Shown: positions 42,691 to 53,500 of the stretch, piece after piece
Numbering within the stretch: the stretch's first letter is position 1
Layout: each line of letters opens with the position of its first letter
Origin: Prolixibacteraceae bacterium JC049
Lineage (GTDB): Bacteria > Bacteroidota > Bacteroidia > Bacteroidales > Prolixibacteraceae
Length of the DNA stretch: 64,000 bases
NCBI GenBank assembly: GCA_023369685.1
Contig: SACZ01000007.1
Span: 235,982-299,981 of the forward strand
Direction: 5' to 3'
The notes under the pieces: generated by a model
The model's database searches: none
What the model saw: only the letters and a program-made list of their open reading frames with translations
What the model was told of the DNA's origin: nothing
Translations under genes and position numbers: made by a program

Positions 42691-42886
42691 GAGGGTGTCC
42701 AAAAAGTAAATTCATTTAAAATCGAACTTTCAGTTTATAACCTGCTTTCGTTTTTACCCCTCCAAACCTCCCCTAAAGAGGAGGCTTAAGTCCCCTTTAG
42801 GGGATTTAGGGGTGATAAACCAAGTGGTGACTTATAATCTGTTTGTTAGTTCAATAAATTATAAATAAGCTTTTGGGACAGCCTCT
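42691..42886. mobile_element. MITE-like element with 16-17-bp terminal inverted repeats and a nested palindrome
   Basis: The left end GAGGGTGTCCAAAAAG (42691-42706) and the right end CTTTTGGGACAGCCTC (42870-42885) are inverted copies with two or three differences. The 196-bp interior has no ORF but contains a second nested palindrome: ACCCCT, CCCCTAAAG (42770-42778), CTTTAGGGG (42795-42803), AGGGGT. Short non-coding DNA with inverted ends fits a miniature inverted-repeat element. It ends 9 bp from the stop of the giant T9SS gene and may provide its terminator. Related arms stand alone at 18705 and 19497. Confidence 0.65.
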
Positions 42887-42894
42887 ACATTCAA

Positions 42895-45800
42895 TTATTT
42901 TACAAGTAGTTTTATCTCTCCTATTTTCTCTTTAAACTGGTAAGCTGTAATAATATACACCCCCGGGCTCCAGCCTTGTGTTTCTATTACAGACCTCTCG
43001 GCAGATATCTTTCTATGGTATATATCTTTCCCGACACCATTAGTTATTCGCACAAAAACGTCTCCATTGACAATTTTGTCTGTATGAATACCAACCTGCA
43101 AGTGTTCTCCATTCACAACCGGATTAGGCCAAACCTGTAGACTATTACTATCATCATTAGTTGTTCCAAAATCTATTCTAAATGGGGCATCCAAACTTCC
43201 TAACAGGCCATTATTAATAAAATTCACCTCTTGTTCTGCAACTAAAGCTTTACCCGTTTTATTATCTATTAAACGAAAGTTCAGACTACTATATTCTTCA
43301 TTTTCTTTTGCTTTAATCATTAACATCTGATAGTTATTCAATGTCATATCTGAAGTACTAAGGTAATTGCGAACAACAGGTTTCTCATCCATCAATACTT
43401 CAAGTGTATAACGACTTGCCTCTACTGCCATCCCATTTAAATAAGATTTAGCAATCAAAGTCATCGAAAACGGTCCTTTCTTCCTTAAAGTTGCAGAAGC
43501 AGCCTCTTTATTGGTATCCAATTTTGCTCCTTTATAATTCGCTGACGTTGCATCACAACGCTCCATTCTAAAATCAGAATCTTCACCAACCATTTGATGA
43601 TGTTTTTTTCTATCGACATATCTTTTAAGTAGCTTCTCACCGGTACTGCACTGCAGCTGACGATTTGTTATTCCACAACTCTTCATCAATTTAGAGTAAT
43701 CATATGTCTCCAATAAATTTTCAGCCTGATCTAAAACTTCCAGTCGGATATCCTCACATTCAAGCAAATCATCAATATTATCAGATAACGAGCAATTCAA
43801 CTGATCGCTTTCTCGCAAATAGAATAATAAGTGATTATTCATAAAGTCCATTGGTGTAATACCTCTCTCCCACAAATTAATCACTTTTCTAACTCCTGAA
43901 CTATTATTACCGTTCACTGTCACCACCTCATCCAATAACGACTTAGGCATCGCATTTTTCTTATCTGAAGAGTACAGATTGAGAGTATCACCACCTACGC
44001 AAACATGTAATTTCACGATTCCAGCGGAAATTTTACCAGATTTTACGGTCATGCTAAGTCGTAATTTTGCATTCTGCTCTGCCATGTTTGCATTCAACTT
44101 ATTGGTATCAAATATTTCATAGCCCTGCCCTGGTTCTAAATCTGATAAGTTACCAATCCATTTGGTTTTATTATCATTCAAAACAGCAAAACGATCGGCA
44201 CTACGCACAACAACTCCATCACTCAAATTCTCAGTAGTTAGTCCATCTTTCAAGCTTTTCACTTCATTACTATGAACTGCCAACCAGTTTACATCATTCT
44301 CCACATAAGATGACATTTCGAATACATTCACCTTATCATTTAATTCTCCAGCAACTTTCAGAACATTCTCCGCTTCTACATAAACCATATAGGCTTTATT
44401 CTCGTCTACCTCACTCAACGATCCACTCCACTGGTTTGCATCTTCATTGTAAACGCTAAAACCATCACTAATCTGTTTAATTTGATTATTTGTTTGGTTA
44501 AGGTCTTTTAGCACATTGGCTAAAGACTTATCTGAAGGAATTACATTGAACGAAATAAAATTCCACCCTTTTTGTAACAAAATAGATTGTTCAGCACCTA
44601 ATGCATGCAGAATGAATGGAGCACTATAAGTTCCAATCACCTTATTAGGAGTCAGTTCGATTTTTTCTTTAGCGCTATATAGTGTGTTCTTTGAATCATC
44701 CCACATTTTAAACTCAACTGTTTTATCAATATGATCTGATTCTACTGTTACAAATGCCAAATGACGATTCGCTTCTTCATTCCAGTACACCTTTGATACT
44801 CCAGCCAATTCTCCATCAATAAATGCTGCTATGTAATCTTTTTCATCAACAGATAATGGTTGGTCGGCACTTGCAGAAGGTGTAAACTGACCAATAACAT
44901 GCATTCGGTAAGCCTTTGGTTCTGGTTGTTTCCAATCCGGCCCAATCGACTTTACTCTCAACTCAACTGCCAACTCCTTCTGGTAGTGCTGCCCGTCTAT
45001 TGTCAATTTTGCTACCACTGTTCCTTTAAATATTCCAACTGGAATATCCACTTCTTCATTTACATCAAATATAACCGGATATTCTCCATTAGCAGGAATC
45101 ACACCTTCGTTATATTGAGGAGTTATATAATTACTTAATGAATTTGAGGTAATTTCAAAAGGCACATCTTCAATATCGTAATTAACCAGATTTGCAGTAA
45201 AATTGGTAGTTTGCGACTTTACAACAATTGCAACTTTATTAGCCACTTTCCAACGAGCCTGAGCCTGATCCACATAAAAGGTATATGTCTTATCTGTTGC
45301 TAAATTTATACCTTCTTCTGATATGAAATATTCAGACTCAATAACAGCATTATACTTTCTGCCCTCATACAGATGGATTTGTGGTATATAAACCTGAATT
45401 TCATCCCCTCTTATAATTGCATCAACATACTCAACGTGTTCAATAGCGTCTTCTGCCAAGTTGTATCGTTCTAATTTCAAGCGAGCCTGAGCCAATGGCT
45501 TATTAAATACAATATTCAGACTATTGCTCATCAGGCGCCCATCATCTACATTGCTACTTACCACAACAAAGGCATTGTGATCAACTTTTCCTTTAATAAC
45601 ATTAGAGTAATTGGTCGCATTTAAGGCCGAACAGTATACTTTCGCCCTTACATAATAGTCGCCAGCCGAAAGGGTATCAACACCTAATGAAAGATGCTTT
45701 TCAGGGTAGTCTCCTATTGCAGCCTTATCGATGTATAATAATCTATTCCAGTCGAATGAGCTACTACTACGGTACTCAATCTCCATATAACTAATATCTT

Positions 45801-48800
45801 CAGAATTAGGATCAAATCCACTAATTGTTAATGGCAGATTGTCATCCATACTGGTGTTTACAACAAAACCATCGTTGGGTGAATCGATCTGAATTTGATC
45901 ACAATTTGACTCCCAGCTTGCATATAAATCGACTTTTGAGATATCGGCAGGAGTTTTAGCCAATTCATCCTCAACCATTTTAAGCAAATCTTCTTTTTTA
46001 TACATGCTTAGCATACAATCAGGGATAGCCAGTAATTGTACATTTTTCGATGTCGTTTTTGAACCTGGAGTAACTTCTACCAGAAACTCATTGGATTCAC
46101 TTGCTGAAAGGAAAAATGGATAATTCTTACCTAAAGGCAATACTTTATTGGCTCCACAATAGATCTTAGTCCCATCATTTTGTCCTCCAAGCGAACATAT
46201 TGCATACATACGCCCTTCTTCACTCTGACTATCGTTATCAATTCTGATTTTGTATACCGCTCTCTTTCCTTTAGGTAGATTACGCAAATCAGGATTCGAC
46301 ACAACACTCATTGCAACTCTGTCACGTGATTGTGTTCCAGGCTCATTCGGACAACAACTTCTTCCAGAAACAGTCTGAAACATATAAGTTCCATAGGTTG
46401 GATCTTTAGTAACATTTACTGTGAAGAAATCACCTACACTTTTGTCTTGTAAATGAAATCCTTGCTTGAATTTTGTCACATCCTTTTCAATGCTGGTTTC
46501 AGTTCCTTTACCTTTACCATAGATACCCACCTTTAAGTCCAGCACATTATATTTGGCATCCTTATCTCCAAGCTTCATGGCAAATCCTGTTTTAGCGGTA
46601 ACTTCCCAGAAAGATGTTATTGAAGAAGAAATTGTTGTGTCCTTACTAGCCGTATAGTCGTAAGCAGAACCACCACTAAATGTCAGATTCGAGATGCTAC
46701 TTTCATCGCTGCCTAATCTATCTCCTCCCATAAATATTTGACGACGATTATCTCCCAGAATTTTTTTCCAGTTAGCTTTCGATTTAACAAAAACATCTTT
46801 TGTCGCCACTAAGAATGCATCTTCTTCCGAAATTTTTGTTCCGGCACTCACTAGTTCTTCCAACTGCTGAATCTCTGTCAGCAATGCATCTAATGTAGGA
46901 ATCACATGATTACGAATATGATATACACTTAGCGCATAACGGGTATGAAATCCCGGAGAAACAGTATATGCCGGGTTTACCTGTGGCCCATTCAAGCAAT
47001 TAAACGATAATTCTTTACTCTTCGAGTATATGAAATTCAGTCCGGAACCAATAATTAAATCAGAACCTTCTCCTGGCTCAATGAGCCCTTTACTTGTAGT
47101 TAGCTTTTCGTTAAAAGTTGTGGTATATGTTTCACTATTCTCTCCATCAAAGCCTCCTCCAACTTTTAAATTACCATAGCCACCAATTCCGATGCATATT
47201 GGTCCTGACAACACTTGAACAAGCCCTTTCATATCCATTTCGAATCCAACTGAGAGCATGTTCTTATATTTTACTCCAGAAGTAAAAGTAGAGCCTTCTT
47301 CTAAAAATGAATAACTGGCATCACCCGGAGGATCATGCAAAATAAACTCGGGCAAATGCAACTCACTGGTAATAAATGCTGGTTCCAATATTTTATGTCC
47401 TGTAACCAAAGCCCATTTTTGATCGTACAGCTCTTTTTTATAGTTTGGAACACTTGCTGTTACCGTTATACTTTTCTGAAATCCACGCTCTTCATTCCAG
47501 TCACCATCCAAATTAGCTTCACCAGGAATCATGTTGTAACTTAGAGTTCCATCAACAATCGTTCTTCGAACCTGATTTCGGTCTGAAACATTATCATTTA
47601 TTAAAACGGATGCAGAGTCTACTCCACACTGATGAGCCATTATTCTATAATAGTCAAAATACTCCTGTAGTTTGAACTTCATACCATATTCATTACCCTG
47701 CTCAACCACATAGACATTCTCATTTTTTGTTTCACCGCTCACTTCAATTTGGTGCGTACAGGTTGGAGTATTCCAAACATCTCCTTCAATATCAAATTTA
47801 ATATCCTGACGAAACACAAATGGAGCCTTAACCAAATTAATGGCAACTACCTCATTGTGAACTTTATATTCTCCAGTCTTCTCATTCAATATCTCTATTC
47901 GTTCATTTTTGACAGTATCGCGCTGAGACAAATCGAACTGCATCTCACCCAAATCGCTTATTATATTTGATTTCACTGATTCAAAATCAAATAAATCTTG
48001 TTCTGTTGCAGCACCATTAGTCACTCGTAAATCTGCCACTCGTGCGGTATACTTCATCGCCGGCAAATAAAGTGTATCTACTCCTGTATTATCTAAAGTA
48101 ACCGTAAACGACTTACAAACATTTCCAGATTCATTGGCCGAAAATATTTCAACATCCACTTCATCGGCAATAGGCTTTTTACATCCTGACCAAACAGAAA
48201 GGATTAGTGTATCTTTCTGAATATCCCGGAAGATATGTGGATTTTTCTCATTCCGCACATCGTTAGTTAAATCAAGATTTAACTTTCCCGTTATTGTATG
48301 ATTCTTATAAAATAGATCCAACGAGTTCGCTTCATTTGGATCGGGAGACTGAATGATGTATTCAAAACTACCGTCTGCCTTAGTTTTCGTTTCGGTTTTC
48401 TCACCATTGAAAACAACTGTAGCATCTTTTACGGCACACTCTCCGTTAAGAATTTTCCCATAAACAGGTATCGAAGAGAAGTCTTCAATACGAATATCAT
48501 CTTGTTTGTAGTCCGAAACAGACAGCGTCCGCACAATAGTATCTGGCCTAAAATCGGCACCATCTTTTAATGGAATAATATTAAAATCAGCCTCTTCTCC
48601 ATAGTAAATCTCATCTACATAGAAATAGCCTTCCTCATCTGTCTCTGTATTAATTTCTATGGGTAACTTTTCAAACAAAACATCGGCAGGAATATTTCTT
48701 TTACTTATTCCCGGTCCCTTGTAGCGTACGACAAAAGTATAACCTCCTGTACCTTGCTTGTACATTACCTTAATTTTATGATAGCCCACATCTAAATAGT

Positions 48801-50196
48801 CGGTCTTACTTTTTTCGATAGGCCCATGATGCATATCATTATCAACCCATTCCGTATCGTTTATAAATATCTTTCCCGCATCATCGGAATTAATATAGAA
48901 AGTGTAATTACCCGCTTTCGATATCTTTATATACGATTCGAAGATAAAACCAAAATCGGTACTACTTTGGCGAGGAGAAATGTTAAAGTTATTCAGAAAT
49001 CCTGTTTTAGTAGGATTCAAGTTCTCCATTGTGTGAACAGACCTATCGCCATTACCTTCTAAATTGAAGTATTTATAAGCTACACGATACTCATTTCTCG
49101 TTTCAATTTTAATTGGTACATAAGGAACGCCTTTTTCACTATTGGCAATCTTAACATGACCACTAAGTACTCCATTCGACGAAAGTCCACCACTCCCCTG
49201 CAACTGTTGAATCTCATTTACACCATCCATCGCTCTTACTCTAAAACGATAGTTATCTCCTGGTACTAGTGCGAAACTTGGAGTCCAAATATATTGATCT
49301 GTTGTTTCGGTTAGCTCTTCGATTAAGTTCCAGTTTGAATCATCCCAAAATTCTAAACGAATACGGTCATGAAATATGGTATTTCTTATATCGTACGAGA
49401 ACTTAATAGAAGTTCTTCTGGTATCAACAATGTAGTTACTAATTATTCCTGGTAATTCAATCTCCTTTTTTACCGTTCCGGAATAACGCTCCGGAGCCGA
49501 TCGCCCTAACACGCTATAACTTCCGGGATGGTAAGTCCTAATCTCGTATCTGAATTGGGCTCCAGGAGTTATGTTCCTATTATCAATATAACTTGTTTCT
49601 CCACCATCTAATTGAGTATCTATTTCGGTGTTGGTCTTTAGATCAATTCTTTTAATTTTGATTTTATATTTACTGTCAGGTACATTTGTGGCATTATTCC
49701 ATCTAAGTACAATTCGCCTCTCTTCTTCTTCATACAATGTTTGAAAGTTATATGGTTGCTTCAGATTGGCCGTGCTCATCCATTGTACACGAGTACTCCA
49801 TTTATGGCAATTGAATAGCGTAGAACTACTCCAATATTTCCCGCCAGCCTTCACACTTCCTCCTGGATATAAATCAATGGTTACGGTTTTACTACCCCAG
49901 CCTCCCGACTTACTTCCAAATTCAATCCAGTTACTTCCATCCAATCGGATTGGCTTTTTCTTCTCCCAATGGTGTCCTTTACATTTACTAAAAGATTTAG
50001 GTAAAGACATTCGATATTTGATCTGATAATCGTTGTCTTTTTCCAGTTGCTCAATCTTAGGAGGATGAGAACTAGAATAACTTTGTGAATTTGCACAAAA
50101 AGGAAAAAGCAATAACAAGCAAAATAAAACTTCCCTTACTTTCCATCGAAAACATTCTCTCTTCATCATTCTTTGATACATGTAATTGTTTTTCAT
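42895..50196 (-). CDS. Giant T9SS-exported surface protein with FN3-like and PA14 modules (copy A)
   Basis: The protein has 2433 residues. A signal peptide (VLFCLLLLFPFCANSQS) is followed by an N-terminal domain (IEQLEKDNDYQIKYRMSL) and FN3-like repeats at about 150-345. A PA14 domain lies at about 385-510 (KAGNYTFYINSDDAGKIFIND), followed by Ig-like regulatory repeats. A central segment has the signature LHDPPGDASYSFLEEGSTF. Later modules include two GWNFISFNV-type repeats. The C-terminal type IX sorting domain is WPNPVVNGEHLQV to IKLLVK. It should be moved through T9SS and fixed to the cell surface. PA14 suggests glycan binding; no catalytic motif is visible. The downstream stop is bounded by a MITE-like repeat. 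Confidence 0.85.
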   Translation of the reverse strand: MKNNYMYQRMMKRECFRWKVREVLFCLLLLFPFCANSQSYSSSHPPKIEQLEKDNDYQIKYRMSLPKSFSKCKGHHWEKKKPIRLDGSNWIEFGSKSGGWGSKTVTIDLYPGGSVKAGGKYWSSSTLFNCHKWSTRVQWMSTANLKQPYNFQTLYEEEERRIVLRWNNATNVPDSKYKIKIKRIDLKTNTEIDTQLDGGETSYIDNRNITPGAQFRYEIRTYHPGSYSVLGRSAPERYSGTVKKEIELPGIISNYIVDTRRTSIKFSYDIRNTIFHDRIRLEFWDDSNWNLIEELTETTDQYIWTPSFALVPGDNYRFRVRAMDGVNEIQQLQGSGGLSSNGVLSGHVKIANSEKGVPYVPIKIETRNEYRVAYKYFNLEGNGDRSVHTMENLNPTKTGFLNNFNISPRQSSTDFGFIFESYIKISKAGNYTFYINSDDAGKIFINDTEWVDNDMHHGPIEKSKTDYLDVGYHKIKVMYKQGTGGYTFVVRYKGPGISKRNIPADVLFEKLPIEINTETDEEGYFYVDEIYYGEEADFNIIPLKDGADFRPDTIVRTLSVSDYKQDDIRIEDFSSIPVYGKILNGECAVKDATVVFNGEKTETKTKADGSFEYIIQSPDPNEANSLDLFYKNHTITGKLNLDLTNDVRNEKNPHIFRDIQKDTLILSVWSGCKKPIADEVDVEIFSANESGNVCKSFTVTLDNTGVDTLYLPAMKYTARVADLRVTNGAATEQDLFDFESVKSNIISDLGEMQFDLSQRDTVKNERIEILNEKTGEYKVHNEVVAINLVKAPFVFRQDIKFDIEGDVWNTPTCTHQIEVSGETKNENVYVVEQGNEYGMKFKLQEYFDYYRIMAHQCGVDSASVLINDNVSDRNQVRRTIVDGTLSYNMIPGEANLDGDWNEERGFQKSITVTASVPNYKKELYDQKWALVTGHKILEPAFITSELHLPEFILHDPPGDASYSFLEEGSTFTSGVKYKNMLSVGFEMDMKGLVQVLSGPICIGIGGYGNLKVGGGFDGENSETYTTTFNEKLTTSKGLIEPGEGSDLIIGSGLNFIYSKSKELSFNCLNGPQVNPAYTVSPGFHTRYALSVYHIRNHVIPTLDALLTEIQQLEELVSAGTKISEEDAFLVATKDVFVKSKANWKKILGDNRRQIFMGGDRLGSDESSISNLTFSGGSAYDYTASKDTTISSSITSFWEVTAKTGFAMKLGDKDAKYNVLDLKVGIYGKGKGTETSIEKDVTKFKQGFHLQDKSVGDFFTVNVTKDPTYGTYMFQTVSGRSCCPNEPGTQSRDRVAMSVVSNPDLRNLPKGKRAVYKIRIDNDSQSEEGRMYAICSLGGQNDGTKIYCGANKVLPLGKNYPFFLSASESNEFLVEVTPGSKTTSKNVQLLAIPDCMLSMYKKEDLLKMVEDELAKTPADISKVDLYASWESNCDQIQIDSPNDGFVVNTSMDDNLPLTISGFDPNSEDISYMEIEYRSSSSFDWNRLLYIDKAAIGDYPEKHLSLGVDTLSAGDYYVRAKVYCSALNATNYSNVIKGKVDHNAFVVVSSNVDDGRLMSNSLNIVFNKPLAQARLKLERYNLAEDAIEHVEYVDAIIRGDEIQVYIPQIHLYEGRKYNAVIESEYFISEEGINLATDKTYTFYVDQAQARWKVANKVAIVVKSQTTNFTANLVNYDIEDVPFEITSNSLSNYITPQYNEGVIPANGEYPVIFDVNEEVDIPVGIFKGTVVAKLTIDGQHYQKELAVELRVKSIGPDWKQPEPKAYRMHVIGQFTPSASADQPLSVDEKDYIAAFIDGELAGVSKVYWNEEANRHLAFVTVESDHIDKTVEFKMWDDSKNTLYSAKEKIELTPNKVIGTYSAPFILHALGAEQSILLQKGWNFISFNVIPSDKSLANVLKDLNQTNNQIKQISDGFSVYNEDANQWSGSLSEVDENKAYMVYVEAENVLKVAGELNDKVNVFEMSSYVENDVNWLAVHSNEVKSLKDGLTTENLSDGVVVRSADRFAVLNDNKTKWIGNLSDLEPGQGYEIFDTNKLNANMAEQNAKLRLSMTVKSGKISAGIVKLHVCVGGDTLNLYSSDKKNAMPKSLLDEVVTVNGNNSSGVRKVINLWERGITPMDFMNNHLLFYLRESDQLNCSLSDNIDDLLECEDIRLEVLDQAENLLETYDYSKLMKSCGITNRQLQCSTGEKLLKRYVDRKKHHQMVGEDSDFRMERCDATSANYKGAKLDTNKEAASATLRKKGPFSMTLIAKSYLNGMAVEASRYTLEVLMDEKPVVRNYLSTSDMTLNNYQMLMIKAKENEEYSSLNFRLIDNKTGKALVAEQEVNFINNGLLGSLDAPFRIDFGTTNDDSNSLQVWPNPVVNGEHLQVGIHTDKIVNGDVFVRITNGVGKDIYHRKISAERSVIETQGWSPGVYIITAYQFKEKIGEIKLLVK

Positions 50197-50509
50197 AGTT
50201 TACTTTGACGAAAGACACATTTAACCAGATGAATGCATCTTTATTTTACACGAACAAGAAAGAGAAAAAAACTTTTCTAAATAGAGCCTCATCCCAATAT
50301 GAGCAATTCGTCCATCTCTTTTGTCAATCTGTCCATGTATTTTGTCCCTCGCAGAAAATCACTTAACAATTATTTTCAATTACACCAATTCCCTTTCATT
50401 TTTATATAAAACACTACATATTTATAGGTTTTTATAACCTACAATCCAAAATCAAAAAGCGACCCAACATCATGTCAAGTCGCTTTTAGTCATATCAATT
50501 TTTATTAAC
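50197..50509. promoter_or_regulatory. Spacer between the tandem giant genes, with promoter region and terminator
   Basis: The 313-bp gap holds the promoter of copy A and the end of copy B. TAGGTT/AACCTA (50425-50441) is a small palindrome. AAAAGCGAC (50455-50463) with GTCGCTTTT (50479-50487) is the copy B terminator, with A-rich plus-strand flanks giving the U-run. No -7 consensus box was found upstream of copy A. Confidence 0.6.
50455..50487 (-). terminator. Terminator of giant protein gene B
   Basis: AAAAGCGAC and GTCGCTTTT form a 9-bp stem with a 15-base loop, 22 bp after the stop of the minus-strand gene. It shows that the two giant genes are transcribed separately. Confidence 0.8.
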
Positions 50510-53500
50510 CTATTTTACAACTAACTTCTCCTTTCCAATTATTTTATTGGATTCATAAGCTGTTGTAATATATACTCCAGGTTTCCATCCTGACGTATTC
50601 AATTTATCACTGTAACTACTCTTTTCCATCTCGGCAATTAATACTCCCTGTAGATTGCGAACAACAATCCGGATAGAGCTATTTTCATCATAGTCTTTAT
50701 GCATTACCTCTACAGGTTGTCCCATACAAACAGGATTAGGCCACAGAATTAATTTTTCAGAATGTACAGAGTCATCTCCAAACCGAATAGCATACGGAGC
50801 ATTTGTTGATCCAATCAGTTTATTTTCATCGAAATTCAACATCTGTGGGGAATCATATTTCTCGCCTGACTTAATATTGGTAAGTCGGAAATTCAACTGA
50901 CTTAACTCTTCACCATCATTACATTTTATAAGCAGATACTGTAGTTTGTTCATCAGCCAGTCTCCTGTTTTCGAATAACTCTGAGCAATCACCTCTTCGT
51001 TATTCAATACTTCCAACACAAAGTCTTTATTATTCACCTCGATACCATTCAAAACAACCTTACTAATCATTGTCATTGTAAATGGACCATTTTTGCGAAC
51101 AAGTTGCTCTGATGTTCCAGCAGACTTCTCTTTTATGGCAATATTGGTTTCAAAGTTGGTAGGTGCCATCAAGTATTTCGAGTTAACCTGAACCAATTCA
51201 CGGTGATCCTTAGCTCGAACATAAACCTTTGACAACTGAACCTGTTCATCACTATCTTCGAAGTGCCCTAAACTCAACTCCTTCATGAAATCACCATAGT
51301 TATACTGATACTGCACTTCGCCCTCGTCATTTAAAACCTGAAGAAGCAGTTTCGAGTAACTAACCTTAGGCAATTCTCCATTATTCGTTGCACTACTCTT
51401 CTTAACCATGAAAACCAAATGATTTTTCAAGAAGTCATCAGCAGAAATATCTCCTTCTGAAAAATCAATTACCTTTTCAACTGATCGTTCTCCCGCATTG
51501 AACTCAACCTGACTATCAAATAATGAATTGGGTATTCCTCCTTTATTTCCGGTTCTATAAAGACCTAAAGTATCGCCTCCCAGACTTAAGTTTACACAGA
51601 AGCCTTCAGCTGCAGTTTGCTCCAATTCTGCATTCACTATAATTCGTAAGCTTGCCTTGTTGGATTCTCCACTACCGGTTATATCCTCCGGATGGAACAA
51701 CATATAGCCTTTCCCCGGATTTACAGCCTTCAAGCTTCCATACCAAGAAGACTTGTCATCACTAAGAATTGAGAATGACTCATCGTTACGTATAACTTCT
51801 CCGCCTTCTAGCTCTTCTTTATTAATTGCATCTTCCAAAGAGGTCAACTCGTTGGTATGGTTAGCCACCCAATTCATCTGTCTTTTTGAAAATTGCCCTA
51901 AGCCAATTGGATAAACTGGTTTCAGCAAGCTACCTTCAATCGTTAATACGTCTTCTTCTGGGACATAAACTTTATAAGCTTTTGCAAAATCGATATTCTC
52001 TAAAGCTCCATTCCACGAATTAGATGAAGCGCTAAATTCACTAAAACCATCACTAATGTGTTTTACTTGTGTTCCATTCTGCGTAAGGTCATTAAATACT
52101 TTACTTATATTATTCGATTCGGCACTAACATGAAACGAAACAAAGTTCCAGCCCGGATTCAAAAGAATGGTCTGCATTGCTCCTGAAGCATGTAAAATAA
52201 ATGGTGTACTATGACTACCCTTAACCGTATTATTGGCAAAACTTAACTCCTCTTTAGCCCAACAAACCAGATTCGCAGAAGCATCCCACATCTTAAACTT
52301 GATGGTACCATTAGGTGAGTCGGACAAGACATTTATGAAAGCAATATACTTCTTCACATTTTCATCCCAATATATTTTGGATACACCTGCAATTTTGCCA
52401 TCAATAAATGCTGAAATCATGTCTCTTTCATCGGTAGACAATGGAATATTGGCCGTTGATGATGGAGTAAACTGAGCAACAATATGCATTTGATAACTCT
52501 TATCTGTTGGCTTTTCCCAACCAGGCCTCGATGCTCTTACCTTCAACTCAACATGCATCTTTTTTCGATACAATGTGCCATTGATATTCAGCTCTGCTGT
52601 TATTTCCCCTTTCAAATTACCAATTGGTAAATCGGTATCTTCATTTATGGTAAAAAGTACCGGACTAACACCATTACCAGGAATTGCGCCACTGTTGTAT
52701 TCCGGAGTTATATATGCACTAAGCGTATTCGATACAATTTTAAAATCGACATCGTTGGGTAATTCATTTACCAGATTGGCACTAAAATCCTTGGTCTGGC
52801 CTTTTACAACATAAACCAGTTTATTAGACTGTTCCCATTTTGCACCAACCAATTCCAATATAAAATCGAAACTTTGCTCTACTCCCAATAACTCTCCATC
52901 TGCATTTATAGTTTCGCCAGTTTCAAAAACAGCCTTAAACTTTCGTCCTTCAAACAAATGAGGATTAGGAATATCAAGAATAGCTTTATTTCCTTCGATT
53001 TTAGCATTCAAATAAACAGTTTCAGCAACTTCTTCTCCATCGGTTTCAAACAATGTTAGTTTTACTCTCGATTGTCCCAATGGTTTGGAAAAGGTAACAT
53101 GCAATTGTTCATTTCTCAACCAGCCATTTTCAATGTTACTATACAATGCCACAAAAGGATTATGGTCTACTCTTCCCGAAACGATGTTCGAGTAATTGGC
53201 CACGTTTAAGTCGCCACAATAAACTTTTGCACGGAAAAAATACTTTCCTGCTTTCAATTCACTTAAGTCAATGTTTAAATGCTTAACAGGATATTCTCCA
53301 ATGGCCGATTTATCGATAAACATCAACTGTTCCCACTCAAATGAACTTACCTTTCGGTATTCAATTTCGATATTAGATATCTCTCTGGAATTGGGATCAA
53401 ACCCACTAATTATCATTGGCAATTCACTCTGATGAACCGAATTAAAAACAAAGCCATCGTGTGGTGCATCAATCTGAATGGCATCACAATCTGACTCCCA

